A DNA stretch of 64,000 bases, from contig NC_014720.1 of the NCBI RefSeq assembly GCF_000166775.1, positions 1,106,001 through 1,170,000 of the forward strand, in the 5' to 3' direction. The position numbers were made by a program, and so were the translations under genes. Within the stretch, counting starts at the first letter, position 1. The number at the start of each line of letters is the position of its first letter. This document shows, one piece after another, positions 8,117 to 17,446 of the stretch. Origin of the DNA: Caldicellulosiruptor kronotskyensis 2002 (GTDB lineage: Bacteria > Bacillota > Thermoanaerobacteria > Caldicellulosiruptorales > Caldicellulosiruptoraceae). Under the pieces are notes generated by a model. The model was not told the origin of the DNA, did no database searches, and saw only the letters and a list, made by a program, of their open reading frames with translations.

Positions 8117-9046
8117 ATGAATATACTCAGTATTTTTACAAACCCATATTTGTGGGCATCAACCATTGCGATGTCGGTACCGCTTGCACTTCCGGCAATT
8201 GGTGGTACTTTTTCAGAACGATCTGGCGTTGTCAATATTTCTATGGAAGGAATAATGCTAATTTCGGCATTTGTTTCAGTTGCGTTTTCGGCATACTTTC
8301 ACAATGCATGGCTTGGACTTTTAGCAGGAGTAATCTCAGGTATTTTGGTAGCATATGTATTTGCATGGGCAGCTGCAAAGATGTATGCAAACCAGATAGT
8401 CCTTGGTATGGCTTTTAATATATTTGCATCTGGTATTACAGCTTACCTTTTCAATGCTATATATGGCCCGGAAGGAACACCTTTTGACACCCCTAAACTT
8501 CCTGATGTTAGGATACCTGTGATAGATAGAATTCCTGTAATTGGACAGATTTTAAGTGGTCAAAATGTAATGGTTTATATAATGTTTGTTTTGATAATAC
8601 TTAGCCAGTGGTTTTTATTCTATACAACCATAGGTTTGAGGCTAAGAGCAGTTGGCGAAAATCCAGAAGCTGCTGAGACAGCTGGTATCGATGTTGTTAA
8701 GATGAAATACTTGGGTGTTATACTGGGTGGGGCATTTTCTGCTCTTGGTGGTGCTTATCTTTCAATTGGTGTTTTGAACAGTTTTTCCCCAGAGATGTCG
8801 TCAGGAAGAGGTTATATAGCATTAGCTGCAATGATTTTTGGTAAATGGACACCTGTAGGCTCATTTTTAGCATCACTTTTGTTTGGTTTTGCCACAGCTC
8901 TTAGCTATACATTACAAGAATCTTCAATTTCAAAAAACATTATTATGATGTTACCTTATGTAGTTACAATATTAGCATTAATTGGTATTGGTGGTAAGAG
9001 TGTTGCACCTGCTGCCGACGGTATTCCTTACAGGCCCAAAAAATAA
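8117..9046 (+). CDS. Nucleoside ABC importer permease 2 (NupQ-like)
   Basis: A 309-residue polytopic permease, partner of the preceding one. The family marks GVVNISMEGIMLISAF, TTIGLRLRAVGENPEAA and GRGYIALAAMIFGKW are typical of NupQ/BmpD-type permeases. The ATG lies one base after the previous stop, with its ribosome-binding site GGAGGG (8101-8106) inside the preceding coding sequence, so the permeases are translationally linked. It ends shortly before the regulator gene. Confidence 0.92.
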   Translation: MNILSIFTNPYLWASTIAMSVPLALPAIGGTFSERSGVVNISMEGIMLISAFVSVAFSAYFHNAWLGLLAGVISGILVAYVFAWAAAKMYANQIVLGMAFNIFASGITAYLFNAIYGPEGTPFDTPKLPDVRIPVIDRIPVIGQILSGQNVMVYIMFVLIILSQWFLFYTTIGLRLRAVGENPEAAETAGIDVVKMKYLGVILGGAFSALGGAYLSIGVLNSFSPEMSSGRGYIALAAMIFGKWTPVGSFLASLLFGFATALSYTLQESSISKNIIMMLPYVVTILALIGIGGKSVAPAADGIPYRPKK

Positions 9047-9059
9047 GAAGGAAGGGCGG

Positions 9060-9800
9060 GTGCAAGTTGTGGAAAGTTTTGAATCGGTAGGATATCCCCA
9101 AAGGTATGAGCTTGTATTAAGGAAATTAAAGCAACTCATTGAAGAGAAATTTAAAGAGGGTGACAAGCTTCCTTCTGAAATGGAACTTGCAAAGCTTTTT
9201 GGTGTGAGCAGAGCGACGCTCAGAGAAGCTTTAAGAATATTAGAAGAAGAAGGATATGTTGTAAGAAAACATGGTGTTGGGACTTTTGTCTCATCACGAC
9301 CAATTTTACAATCTGGAATGGAAGAGCTTCAGAGTATAACGAAGTTAATGGAAAAACAGGGATACAAGCCGCACACGAAAGATATTATTGTTACCAAGAC
9401 CTATCCAAACGCAAAAGAGGCTCATATGCTCAGAATATCATCAACTGAAGAGATTATCAAGATAGAAAGAGTACGACTTGCTGAGAGTATTCCCGTTGTA
9501 TATTGTGTTGATAGACTTCCTGCAAAGCTCTTTTCATCTGAGTTTAAATTTGTAGGAGAGTCGTTATTTGACTATTTAAATGACAAACTGGGAATATATA
9601 TTGCATATGCAATCTCTGATATTATCCCAATGCTTGCTGAAAAAAATAATGTTTATAAAAAGCTTAACCTTGAAAAGAACGATGTTGTTCTTTTGCTTGA
9701 CCAGGTTCATTTTGACCAAAATGACATTCCAATTTTGTATTCTTCAAATTATTTTTCACCCAAAAAATTCAGATTCTATATTGTAAGAAAGAGGGTATAA
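9060..9800 (+). CDS. GntR-family transcriptional regulator, HutC subfamily
   Basis: A 246-residue regulator with an N-terminal winged helix-turn-helix (about 14-80: LPSEMELAKLFGVSRATLRE, then EEEGYVVRKHGVGTFV) and a C-terminal UTRA ligand-binding domain (about 95-240). Such proteins usually repress transport and catabolic genes and release DNA when a small ligand binds. Its place inside the nucleoside operon points to local control, with the palindrome at 3599-3617 as candidate target and a nucleoside or sugar phosphate as possible ligand (inference). The frame continues upstream into the permease gene, but GTG 9060, just past AAGGAAGGG, avoids a 65-base overlap. GTG 9069 is an alternative. 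Confidence 0.88.
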   Translation: MQVVESFESVGYPQRYELVLRKLKQLIEEKFKEGDKLPSEMELAKLFGVSRATLREALRILEEEGYVVRKHGVGTFVSSRPILQSGMEELQSITKLMEKQGYKPHTKDIIVTKTYPNAKEAHMLRISSTEEIIKIERVRLAESIPVVYCVDRLPAKLFSSEFKFVGESLFDYLNDKLGIYIAYAISDIIPMLAEKNNVYKKLNLEKNDVVLLLDQVHFDQNDIPILYSSNYFSPKKFRFYIVRKRV

Positions 9801-9803
9801 AAA

Positions 9804-10220
9804 ATGAAGTATTTGGACAGAGTTGATGAACAAACTGCGTATTTTTTGAACTTGGCAAAAGAAGCTCAAGAGAAGGCATATGCACCATATTCACGTTTCA
9901 GGGTGGGTGCGGCGATTGTTGGTAGCAGTGGTAAAGTGTATACAGGGTGCAATATAGAAAATGCTTCGTATCCCCTTTCTATGTGTGCAGAAAGGGTTGC
10001 ACTTTTTAAGGCGATATCAGAAGGAGAAACAAAAATAAAAGCTCTTTATATAATCGGTCCTGAAAATGAGCCTATATCACCGTGTGGTGCGTGCAGACAG
10101 GTGGTTTTTGAACTTGCAAAAGATAGCACCATTTATCTTTCAAATTATGATATGACAAAAGTAATAGAAACTAATATCAAAGAACTTTTGCCATATGGAT
10201 TTGAATTGCAAGAAAGATGA
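9804..10220 (+). CDS. cdd: Cytidine deaminase
   Basis: A 138-residue small tetrameric-type cytidine deaminase, converting (deoxy)cytidine to (deoxy)uridine so that the pyrimidine phosphorylase downstream can act. Zinc ligands are Cys61 (in the CAERVA motif, with catalytic Glu63) and Cys94/Cys97 in PCGACRQ. The substrate-binding GCNIENASY is intact. It starts three bases after the regulator stop codon. Confidence 0.95.
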   Translation: MKYLDRVDEQTAYFLNLAKEAQEKAYAPYSRFRVGAAIVGSSGKVYTGCNIENASYPLSMCAERVALFKAISEGETKIKALYIIGPENEPISPCGACRQVVFELAKDSTIYLSNYDMTKVIETNIKELLPYGFELQER

Positions 10221-10254
10221 AATTAAGATTAAGACAGGAGGGCGATTGTTCAAG

Positions 10255-10425
10255 GTGAAAGCAATATTACTTTCTCTTATCACAGGATTTGTTGTGGGTG
10301 CTATATTCAGGCTTTTGAAGCTTCCCATTCCTGCTCCAAATGCTCTTGCAGGTGTAATGGGCATATTTGGAATATTCTTGGGAGCTATTTTTGTTGAGCA
10401 AATTCTCAAGTTATTAACAAAGTAA
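10255..10425 (+). CDS. Small XapX-like membrane protein
   Basis: A 56-residue protein with two hydrophobic helices and a proline-rich turn (LLKLPIPAPNALAGVMGIFG), matching the XapX/DUF1427 family of small membrane proteins. XapX was first named beside a xanthosine phosphorylase gene, and here too it sits among nucleoside catabolic genes, but its function is unknown. GTG 10255 gives the N-terminus usual for the family; TTG 10246 is closer to AGGAGGG (10236-10242). Its place suggests a part in nucleoside or base movement across the membrane, which is only inference. Confidence 0.75.
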   Translation: MKAILLSLITGFVVGAIFRLLKLPIPAPNALAGVMGIFGIFLGAIFVEQILKLLTK

Positions 10426-10444
10426 AGCAAGAAGGTGAAAAGGT

Positions 10445-11770
10445 GTGCTGGTGACAGAGATTATTAGGAAAAAACGTGACGGAGAGATACTGAGCAAAGA
10501 AGAGCTTGAATTTATTGTAAACGGATATGTAAAAGGCAAAATTCCAGACTATCAGATGTCTGCTTTCTTGATGGCTATATATTTTAGAGGGATGTCAAAA
10601 GATGAGCTTGTAGAACTTACCATGCTCATGGCAAAATCAGGTAAGATGGTAGACCTGAGCAGTATAGAGGGTATCAAGGTTGACAAACACTCAAGTGGTG
10701 GTATTGCTGATACAACAACCCTGGTCTTAATACCACTGGCAGCATCTTGCGGTGTAAAGGTTGCAAAGATGTCAGGACGAGGGCTTTCTCACACAGGTGG
10801 GACAATTGACAAGTTGGAGTCAATCCCAGGTTTTAAAACAGAGCTTTCAGAAGATGAGTTTATAGAAGCTGTAAATAAAGTTGGTGCGGCAATTGTTGGG
10901 CAGTCAGAAAGCCTTGTTCCCGCAGACAAAAAGATATATGCTTTAAGAGATGTCACAGGTACAGTTGAATCTATACCACTTATAGCATCTTCTATCATGA
11001 GCAAAAAGATTGCAGCTGGTAGTGATAAGATAATACTTGATGTCAAGTTTGGCAAAGGTGCTTTCATGAAAGAGTATGAAAAGGCAAAAGAGCTTGCTAA
11101 TACTATGGTTGAGATTGGAACTTTGGCAGGAAGAGAAACAGTGGCATATGTTACAGATATGAATCAGCCACTTGGTCTTATGATTGGCAACGCTCTTGAG
11201 GTTATTGAAGCAATAGAGGTCTTAAAAGGCAGAGGATATGAAGATTTGAAGAATCTTTGTATTGAATTTGCATCTGAGATGATGATTATGGCTGGAGTTG
11301 AAAAGGAGAAAAAATTAGCACAAGAAAGAGCAATTGAGAGCATTGAAAAAGGGCATGCTCTCAAAAAATTTAGAGAAATTATAAAAAACCAGGGTGGAAA
11401 TCCTGAAATAGTTGACAATTATTCATTGCTGCCACAAGCCAAATATATTTATGAACTAAAATGCGACGAAGATATGTATATTAAAGATATTGATGCTCTC
11501 AAACTTGGGCTTTGCGCACTAAAACTTGGAGCAGGAAGACAAAGAAAAGAAGACAAGATTGACTACGCAGTTGGAATTCAACTTTTTGGTAAAATAGGCG
11601 ACAAAATAGCCAAAAATATGCCGTTTGCTAAAATCTATGCAAATGATGAAAAAAGGCTTGAAGAAGCCATCACAGATGTGAAAACTGCATTTGAGTTTTC
11701 AAAAGTGCCTGTTCCAAAAAGAAAAGTAATATTTGCAAAGATAACAAAAGATAATGTTTTTGAATTTTAA
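10445..11770 (+). CDS. pdp: Pyrimidine-nucleoside phosphorylase
   Basis: A 441-residue member of the thymidine/pyrimidine phosphorylase family, splitting uridine and deoxyuridine or thymidine to base and (deoxy)ribose-1-phosphate. The signature KMSGRGLSHTGGTIDKLES, the phosphate-contacting KHSSGGIADTTT and the active-site ALRDVTGTVESIPLI are all present. Length and N-terminus match Bacillus Pdp closely. It starts at GTG. Its products feed phosphopentomutase and then deoxyribose-phosphate aldolase, both encoded just downstream. Confidence 0.95.
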   Translation: MLVTEIIRKKRDGEILSKEELEFIVNGYVKGKIPDYQMSAFLMAIYFRGMSKDELVELTMLMAKSGKMVDLSSIEGIKVDKHSSGGIADTTTLVLIPLAASCGVKVAKMSGRGLSHTGGTIDKLESIPGFKTELSEDEFIEAVNKVGAAIVGQSESLVPADKKIYALRDVTGTVESIPLIASSIMSKKIAAGSDKIILDVKFGKGAFMKEYEKAKELANTMVEIGTLAGRETVAYVTDMNQPLGLMIGNALEVIEAIEVLKGRGYEDLKNLCIEFASEMMIMAGVEKEKKLAQERAIESIEKGHALKKFREIIKNQGGNPEIVDNYSLLPQAKYIYELKCDEDMYIKDIDALKLGLCALKLGAGRQRKEDKIDYAVGIQLFGKIGDKIAKNMPFAKIYANDEKRLEEAITDVKTAFEFSKVPVPKRKVIFAKITKDNVFEF

Positions 11771-11787
11771 ATTACGTGGAGGGGAAC

Positions 11788-12453
11788 ATGATGACCAGAG
11801 AAGAGATTGCAAAGTTTATTGACCATACACTTTTGAAGTCTTCTGCAACACCTGCAGATATAAAAAAGCTTTGTGATGAAGCTCTGAAATACTCGTTTGC
11901 CTCTGTTTGTGTGAATCCTTATTATGTAAAATTATGTAAGGAATATTTGAAAGAGTCAAATGTCAAAGTGGCAACTGTGATAGGGTTTCCACTTGGAGCA
12001 AACACTCTTAAAACAAAGGTGTTTGAAGCAAAAGAAGCTTTTGAAAACGGTGCTGATGAGATAGATATGGTTATAAATATTGGAGCTATGCTAAGTGGTG
12101 ACACAGATTATGTTTACGAAGAGATCAAGAGCATTGTTGAAGTTGCAAGAGAGTATTCAAATAAAATAGTAAAGGTAATAATCGAAACATCTGAGCTTGA
12201 CGATGATAAAAAGATAGAAGCATGCAAAATTGCAGCCGCAGCAGGCGCAGATTTTGTAAAAACTTCCACGGGTTTTTCTAAAAGCGGTGCAAAGTATGAG
12301 GATATACTTCTTATGAGAAAAGTTGTAGGAGATAAGTTAAAAATCAAGGCTTCAGGTGGAATTAGAACATTTGAAGATGCTCTTTTGATGATACAAGCAG
12401 GTGCAAGCAGGATAGGTACAAGCAGTGGTGTAGCAATTGTGGGTGGAGAATAA
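11788..12453 (+). CDS. deoC: Deoxyribose-phosphate aldolase
   Basis: A 221-residue class I aldolase cleaving 2-deoxyribose-5-phosphate to acetaldehyde and glyceraldehyde-3-phosphate. FIDHTLLK at the N-terminus, the Schiff-base lysine in FVKTSTGFS and the second active-site lysine in KASGGIRT are present. Start is ATG 11788 or the adjacent ATG 11791, behind GGAGGGG; the upstream GTG at 11776 overlaps this site and is unlikely. It completes the deoxynucleoside route in this operon. Confidence 0.95.
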   Translation: MMTREEIAKFIDHTLLKSSATPADIKKLCDEALKYSFASVCVNPYYVKLCKEYLKESNVKVATVIGFPLGANTLKTKVFEAKEAFENGADEIDMVINIGAMLSGDTDYVYEEIKSIVEVAREYSNKIVKVIIETSELDDDKKIEACKIAAAAGADFVKTSTGFSKSGAKYEDILLMRKVVGDKLKIKASGGIRTFEDALLMIQAGASRIGTSSGVAIVGGE

Positions 12454-12494
12454 AAATAACCTCAAGTATTTGTTTTTGGAGGGAAGATTTTTAA

Positions 12495-13667
12495 ATGAGA
12501 GTTATATTAATTGTTCTTGACAGCGTGGGTGTTGGAGCGCTTGACGATGCAAATCTTTACGGGGATGAAGGGAGCAATACTCTTTCAAATACTTCATATG
12601 CAGTTGGAGGCATTGAACTTAAGAACTTATACAAGCTTGGAATAGGAAACATAACAAGTATAAAAGGTACACCACCGAATCCCAATCCTATTGGAGTTTT
12701 TGGGAAAAGCAAGGAAATGTCAAAGGGCAAGGATACTATAACCGGTCACTGGGAGATAGCTGGTGTTGTGTTAGAAGAACCTTTCAAGACATTTCCAAAT
12801 GGTTTTCCTGAAGATTTGATTCAGGAATTTGAAAAAAGGATTGGGAGAAAAGTTCTTGGCAATAAAGTTGCATCTGGCACAGAGATAATAAAAGAGCTTG
12901 GAGAAGATCATATAAAAACCGGCTATCCAATTGTTTATACTTCTGCTGACTCTGTATTTCAAATAGCTGCTCACGAAGAAGTAATTCCGCTTGAGGAGCT
13001 ATATAAGATATGCCAAATAGCAAGGCAGCTTCTTGTTGGGAAATATCTTGTTGCAAGAGTAATTGCAAGGCCATTTGTGGGTAAAGATAGGAACAGTTTT
13101 GTAAGAACTTATAACAGAAAAGACTTTGCAGTTGAGCCACCTTATAATACGCTGCTTGACAATATTAAAGAAGCAGGTTTTGAATGTGTGGGAATAGGTA
13201 AGATAGAGGATATTTTTGCCAAAAGAGGACTGACAAAGAGTATTCACACAGAAGGGAACATGGACGGGATTGACAAAACTTTGAAGGCAATGGATGAAGT
13301 TGACAAAGGACTAATTTTTACAAACCTTGTTGACTATGATATGCTGTATGGTCACAGAAATGACCCTCATGGTTATGCAAAGGCTTTAATAGACTTTGAC
13401 ACAAGGCTTCCCGAAATCATGGAAAAGCTTAAAAAAGATGATATTCTAATAATTACTGCAGACCATGGTTGTGACCCTACAACACCTTCTACAGACCATT
13501 CGCGTGAACATGTGCCAATACTTGTATATGGCCAAAATATCAAAAAAGGATATAACCTTGGAACAAGAAATAGTTTTTCTGATATTGGTCAGACAATAGC
13601 AGAGTATTTAAATGTAAAACCTTTAAGGTTTGGAGAGAGTTTTTTAAAAGAAATTGTGATAAAATAG
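12495..13667 (+). CDS. deoB: Phosphopentomutase
   Basis: A 390-residue metalloenzyme of the alkaline phosphatase superfamily, interconverting (deoxy)ribose-1-phosphate and -5-phosphate. Metal ligands appear in [31 protein letters not shown] and VPILVYG. The phosphorylated threonine is expected in [10 protein letters not shown] (about residues 79-86). It links the phosphorylases to DeoC or to pentose phosphate metabolism. The next gene is a purine nucleoside phosphorylase, the same pairing as in Bacillus. Confidence 0.95.
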   Translation: MRVILIVLDSVGVGALDDANLYGDEGSNTLSNTSYAVGGIELKNLYKLGIGNITSIKGTPPNPNPIGVFGKSKEMSKGKDTITGHWEIAGVVLEEPFKTFPNGFPEDLIQEFEKRIGRKVLGNKVASGTEIIKELGEDHIKTGYPIVYTSADSVFQIAAHEEVIPLEELYKICQIARQLLVGKYLVARVIARPFVGKDRNSFVRTYNRKDFAVEPPYNTLLDNIKEAGFECVGIGKIEDIFAKRGLTKSIHTEGNMDGIDKTLKAMDEVDKGLIFTNLVDYDMLYGHRNDPHGYAKALIDFDTRLPEIMEKLKKDDILIITADHGCDPTTPSTDHSREHVPILVYGQNIKKGYNLGTRNSFSDIGQTIAEYLNVKPLRFGESFLKEIVIK

Positions 13668-13684
13668 CTATTGAGGTGATTTTT

Positions 13685-14503
13685 ATGTCGTATTATGAAA
13701 GGGTAAAAGAAGCATCAGAGTTTATAAAAAGTAAGATTCCAAACGTGCCAGAGGTTGCTATTATTCTGGGCAGTGGACTTGGCAGTTTTGCGGATACAAT
13801 GGAAGAAAAAATTGAAATCAAATATTCAGAGATACCTCATTTTCCTGTGTCTACTGTCAAGGGACACAAAGGCAACTTGGTTTTTGGAAAAGTAAAAGGA
13901 AGAGAGGTTTTGGCTTTTCAGGGAAGATTTCATCTTTATGAAGGGTATAATGCTCAAGAGGTTGTATTTGGTGTGAGGGCAGCAGGACTTTTGGGAGTGA
14001 AAAACCTTATTGTTACAAACGCGGCAGGGGGAATTTCTCCTTTGCTTTCTCCTGGAGATTTGATGGTGATAAAAGACCACATAAATCTATCAGGCGAAAA
14101 CCCAGCAATTGGGCCAGAAGCAGAGAAATTTGGTGAAAGGTTTTTTGATATGACATATGCATATGACAGGGAGATAATTGAAAAATCAAAAGATGTTTAC
14201 AAGAAAAACGGGGTTGATTATAAAGAAGGTATATACGCATTTTTAAAAGGTCCTTCATATGAAACACCTTCGGAGATAAGGATGCTGAAAATCCTTGGTG
14301 CTGATGCGGTTGGTATGTCAACAGTTTTGGAAGTTATTGCAGCGCGGCAGATGAATATCAAAGTTTTTGGAATTTCATGTATTACAAACATGGCAGCAGG
14401 AATTCTTGAAAAGAAACTTTCGCATGAAGAGGTCATAGAAGTTTCAAAGATGGTTGAGGAAAAGTTTATAAAAATAATTAGTGATTTGATAGAGATTATT
14501 TAA
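13685..14503 (+). CDS. punA: Purine nucleoside phosphorylase (6-oxopurine type)
   Basis: A 272-residue trimeric-type PNP. The phosphate loop ILGSGLG, the GRFHLYEGY block, TNAAGG and the base-binding Glu in GPSYETPSE are visible. ITNMAAG carries the asparagine linked to inosine/guanosine specificity. ATG 13685 follows GAGGTGAT well; GTG 13676 is inside that site. It is the last gene of the operon, followed by a strong terminator. Confidence 0.93.
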   Translation: MSYYERVKEASEFIKSKIPNVPEVAIILGSGLGSFADTMEEKIEIKYSEIPHFPVSTVKGHKGNLVFGKVKGREVLAFQGRFHLYEGYNAQEVVFGVRAAGLLGVKNLIVTNAAGGISPLLSPGDLMVIKDHINLSGENPAIGPEAEKFGERFFDMTYAYDREIIEKSKDVYKKNGVDYKEGIYAFLKGPSYETPSEIRMLKILGADAVGMSTVLEVIAARQMNIKVFGISCITNMAAGILEKKLSHEEVIEVSKMVEEKFIKIISDLIEII

Positions 14504-14527
14504 AATGAGAATATTAAATGCTTATAT

Positions 14528-14570
14528 ATCCTACACTGCAAAGTTTCTGGGCAGTGTAGGATTTTTGTTT
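14528..14570 (+). terminator. Rho-independent terminator of the nucleoside operon
   Basis: ATCCTACACTGC (14528-14539) and GCAGTGTAGGAT (14551-14562) form a perfect 12-bp stem followed by TTTTTGTTT. Confidence 0.93.
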
Positions 14571-14640
14571 ATTATACAAAAAAAGCGGGTAAAAATAAAT
14601 TTGGAATATTATTTTTCCTGCGGGGAGGGAAAATTGCTAT

Positions 14641-14994
14641 ATGAAAAAGGTATTGATAGTAGATGATGCAGCATTTGTGAGATATTCCTTAAGACAAACA
14701 TTAGAAAAATATGGGTTTGAAGTTGTTGGGGAAGCATGTGATGGAAAAAGCTGTATAAGACTTTTTCAGCAGCTTCGTCCAGATATTGTAACACTTGATA
14801 TTACAATGCCAGAGATGAACGGTATAGAGGTTTTGAAAAAGATTATGGAAATTGACAAGAATGCAAAAGTTGTCATGATAACTGCCTTAGGGCAAGAAGA
14901 AAAGGTAAAAGAGGCAGTATTAAATGGGGCAAAAGGGTTTATTGTAAAGCCATACAAAGAAGAACATCTTGTTAAGGTCTTGTCCTCTTTATAA
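14641..14994 (+). CDS. cheY: Chemotaxis response regulator CheY
   Basis: A 117-residue single receiver domain: acidic pair Asp8/Asp9, phosphorylated Asp53 (VTLDITMPEM), Thr81 and Lys103 (IVKPYK). With no output domain and cheA next door, it should take the phosphate from CheA and signal to the flagellar motor switch. It lies behind GGGGAGGG. Confidence 0.92.
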   Translation: MKKVLIVDDAAFVRYSLRQTLEKYGFEVVGEACDGKSCIRLFQQLRPDIVTLDITMPEMNGIEVLKKIMEIDKNAKVVMITALGQEEKVKEAVLNGAKGFIVKPYKEEHLVKVLSSL

Positions 14995-15014
14995 AAGGAT
15001 GAGAAGGTGAGACT

Positions 15015-16916
15015 GTGAATGAAATGCAAAAAGACCCCATGTTTGAAGTATTTATAAGCGAAGCAAAAGAGATAGTAAGTTCGCTTGAGAGGATCTTTAT
15101 TGAACTCAAAGAAGGAAACAGAAACTTAGATATAGCAGTGGCAGAAGCTTTAAGATTTTTTCATACATTAAAAGGTTCCTCAGCGATGATGGGGTTTGAT
15201 GACATATCCAAGGTTTGTCATAGAGTGGAAGACATATTTGTTTGTATGAGAGATGAAGGTAAACTACCGACAAATCTTGATAACTTTATTTTAAACATGT
15301 TAAAGTTAATAGATTTTTTAACCATTCAGATAAATTGTATAGAAAACTTACAGCAGCCTCAAGATGCAGAAAATATAAAAGAGGTTTTAGAGAAAATTGA
15401 GACGAGCTTAGCAGAAAACGATAGGGTACAAGCTGAGAGTGAGAAAAAATATCATATAAGGCTGCTTTTTGAAGAAGGCTGGGAAATGGAGAATTTGAGA
15501 GCCTTTTTAATTGTTCAAAATTTGAAACAATATGTAAATGTTTTAGAATACTTGCCTTCTGATATTGAAAGTAACATGGCATCTTCAGAAAAAATTAAAA
15601 AAGATGGTTTTTTTATTTCAATTAAAACTTTACTTAAAAAAGAAGATGTGGTAAAACTTTTTGAAAACTTTGCATGGGTAAAAGACATCAAGATTGAAGA
15701 AGTATCAGAAAAAGCTTCTTTAACCAAAGAGATAAGTTCATATCAGAATGCCACACACTCTATCCATAAGCTAATAAACGTTAATATTGAAAAAGTTGAT
15801 AGACTAATAGACCTCATTGGAGAAGTGGTAATAACCTTTTCAATGATTGTTCAACACAAAGAAGTAAAAACTGATGAGAATAGTAGTTTCAAAAATTTAA
15901 CACTTCAGATGTCAAAGCTAATAAGAGAACTTCAAGAAGTGGCAATGTCGATGCGTATGCTACCGCTTTCTTCTACATTTCAAAGGTTGAAAAGAACCAT
16001 TATTGAGATGTCTGCAAAACTTCAAAAACCAGTTAATGTTCATATTACTGGGGAGGAGACAGAACTTGACAAAGTTCTGATAGAACACTTAACAGACCCA
16101 CTAATTCATTTAGTTAGAAATGCTGTGGACCATGGAATAGAAGACAAAGAAGAAAGATTAAAAAAAGGTAAAGATATGACTGGTAATGTGTATATCAGTG
16201 CTAAAAATAGCGGGTCTGAAGTGGTTATTAGCATTGAGGATGATGGCAGAGGTCTTAATAAAGAGAAAATCTTACAAAAAGCTTTTGAAAGAGGCCTTAT
16301 AACCTCACCTGATGATATTGTCGAAGATGAGATTTTTGAGTTAATATTTCAGCCAGGGTTTTCTACAAAAGAAGAGGCGACAGAATACTCAGGAAGAGGT
16401 GTGGGGCTTGACATTGTGAAAAATAGCGTTCAAAAAATTGGCGGAAGAATTTTTGTTGAGTCTGAAAAAGACAGAGGCACAAGATTTACAATTAGAATAC
16501 CTCTCACTTTGGCAATAATTGACGGAATGTTAATTGATGTTGATGGCAATGTCTTTGTTGTACCTTTGAGCTCAATAGTTGAGACATTTAAACTTGAAAA
16601 ACAGCAGATAGTATTGGAAAACGAAATTCCGTTTGTGTATAGAAGAGGCATATGTTTTGGTGTAATTGATTTGAACAAGATGTTTTATGGAAAGGATATT
16701 CTTTACAAAGAGAGACCTTTTTATCTGGGTATACTTGTTACAAATGGTGAGAAGAATGGTGTTTTGCTTGTTGACAATATGATTTCCCAGCAGCAGATAG
16801 TTATAAAAACTCTGCCTGCTATTTTAAAGCAGGTAAGAGGTATTTCAGGGTGTACACTCCTTGGAAGTGGTAATATAGCATTTATTTTAGATATTGATGC
16901 TTTGCTTGAAAGGTAG
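15015..16916 (+). CDS. cheA: Chemotaxis histidine kinase CheA
   Basis: A 633-residue CheA with the normal five-domain order. P1 HPt has His50 in FFHTLKGSSAMMG; a P2 response-regulator-docking region lies around 145-225; P3 dimerisation around 250-315. The P4 ATPase has N box HLVRNAVDHGIED, DDGRGL and GRGVGLD. A CheW-like P5 follows from about 500. It phosphorylates CheY in response to receptors coupled through CheW. The start is GTG 15015, with an in-frame ATG nine bases later. It is followed at once by cheW. Confidence 0.95.
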   Translation: MNEMQKDPMFEVFISEAKEIVSSLERIFIELKEGNRNLDIAVAEALRFFHTLKGSSAMMGFDDISKVCHRVEDIFVCMRDEGKLPTNLDNFILNMLKLIDFLTIQINCIENLQQPQDAENIKEVLEKIETSLAENDRVQAESEKKYHIRLLFEEGWEMENLRAFLIVQNLKQYVNVLEYLPSDIESNMASSEKIKKDGFFISIKTLLKKEDVVKLFENFAWVKDIKIEEVSEKASLTKEISSYQNATHSIHKLINVNIEKVDRLIDLIGEVVITFSMIVQHKEVKTDENSSFKNLTLQMSKLIRELQEVAMSMRMLPLSSTFQRLKRTIIEMSAKLQKPVNVHITGEETELDKVLIEHLTDPLIHLVRNAVDHGIEDKEERLKKGKDMTGNVYISAKNSGSEVVISIEDDGRGLNKEKILQKAFERGLITSPDDIVEDEIFELIFQPGFSTKEEATEYSGRGVGLDIVKNSVQKIGGRIFVESEKDRGTRFTIRIPLTLAIIDGMLIDVDGNVFVVPLSSIVETFKLEKQQIVLENEIPFVYRRGICFGVIDLNKMFYGKDILYKERPFYLGILVTNGEKNGVLLVDNMISQQQIVIKTLPAILKQVRGISGCTLLGSGNIAFILDIDALLER

Positions 16917-16925
16917 GTGAGAAAA

Positions 16926-17408
16926 GTGCAGAAAGAATTGCTGCATAGCAAAGTGGATGAATTTGAAGAAGCTATGAAAGATATGTACCTTATATTCAAA
17001 GTGGATGACCAATTCTATGGGATAGAAATTAAGTATGTTATAGAGATAATTGGTCTTTTGCCAATAACCTATGTGCCAAATCAAGAAGAATATGTTAAAG
17101 GAATAATTAATTTGCGGGGTAAAATCATTCCGGTAATTGATGCAAGAATGAGACTTTCAAAGCCTCAAAAGGAGTACAACGAAAGAACTTGTGTAATTGT
17201 CACAAGCATAGATGATTTTTTGGCTGGCATTATTGTTGACCATGTGAGCGAGGTTGCTGTGATAAACAAGGACCAAATTAGTCCTTTGCCACAAACATAT
17301 GAAAAGGTAGATGAAAGATTTTTTAGAGGTGTTGCAAGCTTAAATGAAAGGCTTGTATTAATACTTGATTGTGAAACTTTTGTCAAGCCTGATAGGATAA
17401 ATCTCTAA
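16926..17408 (+). CDS. cheW: Chemotaxis coupling protein CheW
   Basis: A 160-residue single CheW domain that bridges the receptor and CheA. VDDQFYGIEIKYVIEIIG and VKGIINLRGKIIPVIDARMR are the standard CheW strands. GTG 16926 lies behind AGGTGAG; GTG 16917, right after the cheA stop codon, is the alternative. The linker N-terminal to the domain is a little longer than usual. Confidence 0.93.
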   Translation: MQKELLHSKVDEFEEAMKDMYLIFKVDDQFYGIEIKYVIEIIGLLPITYVPNQEEYVKGIINLRGKIIPVIDARMRLSKPQKEYNERTCVIVTSIDDFLAGIIVDHVSEVAVINKDQISPLPQTYEKVDERFFRGVASLNERLVLILDCETFVKPDRINL

Positions 17409-17446
17409 AAAAATAAATGAAATAAATGAAAGGAGATGGGTAATTT

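Noticed and set aside
8982..9059. Longer GntR regulator starting within the permease gene
   Set aside because: The added 26 residues do not look like the family and have no ribosome-binding site; GTG 9060 fits.
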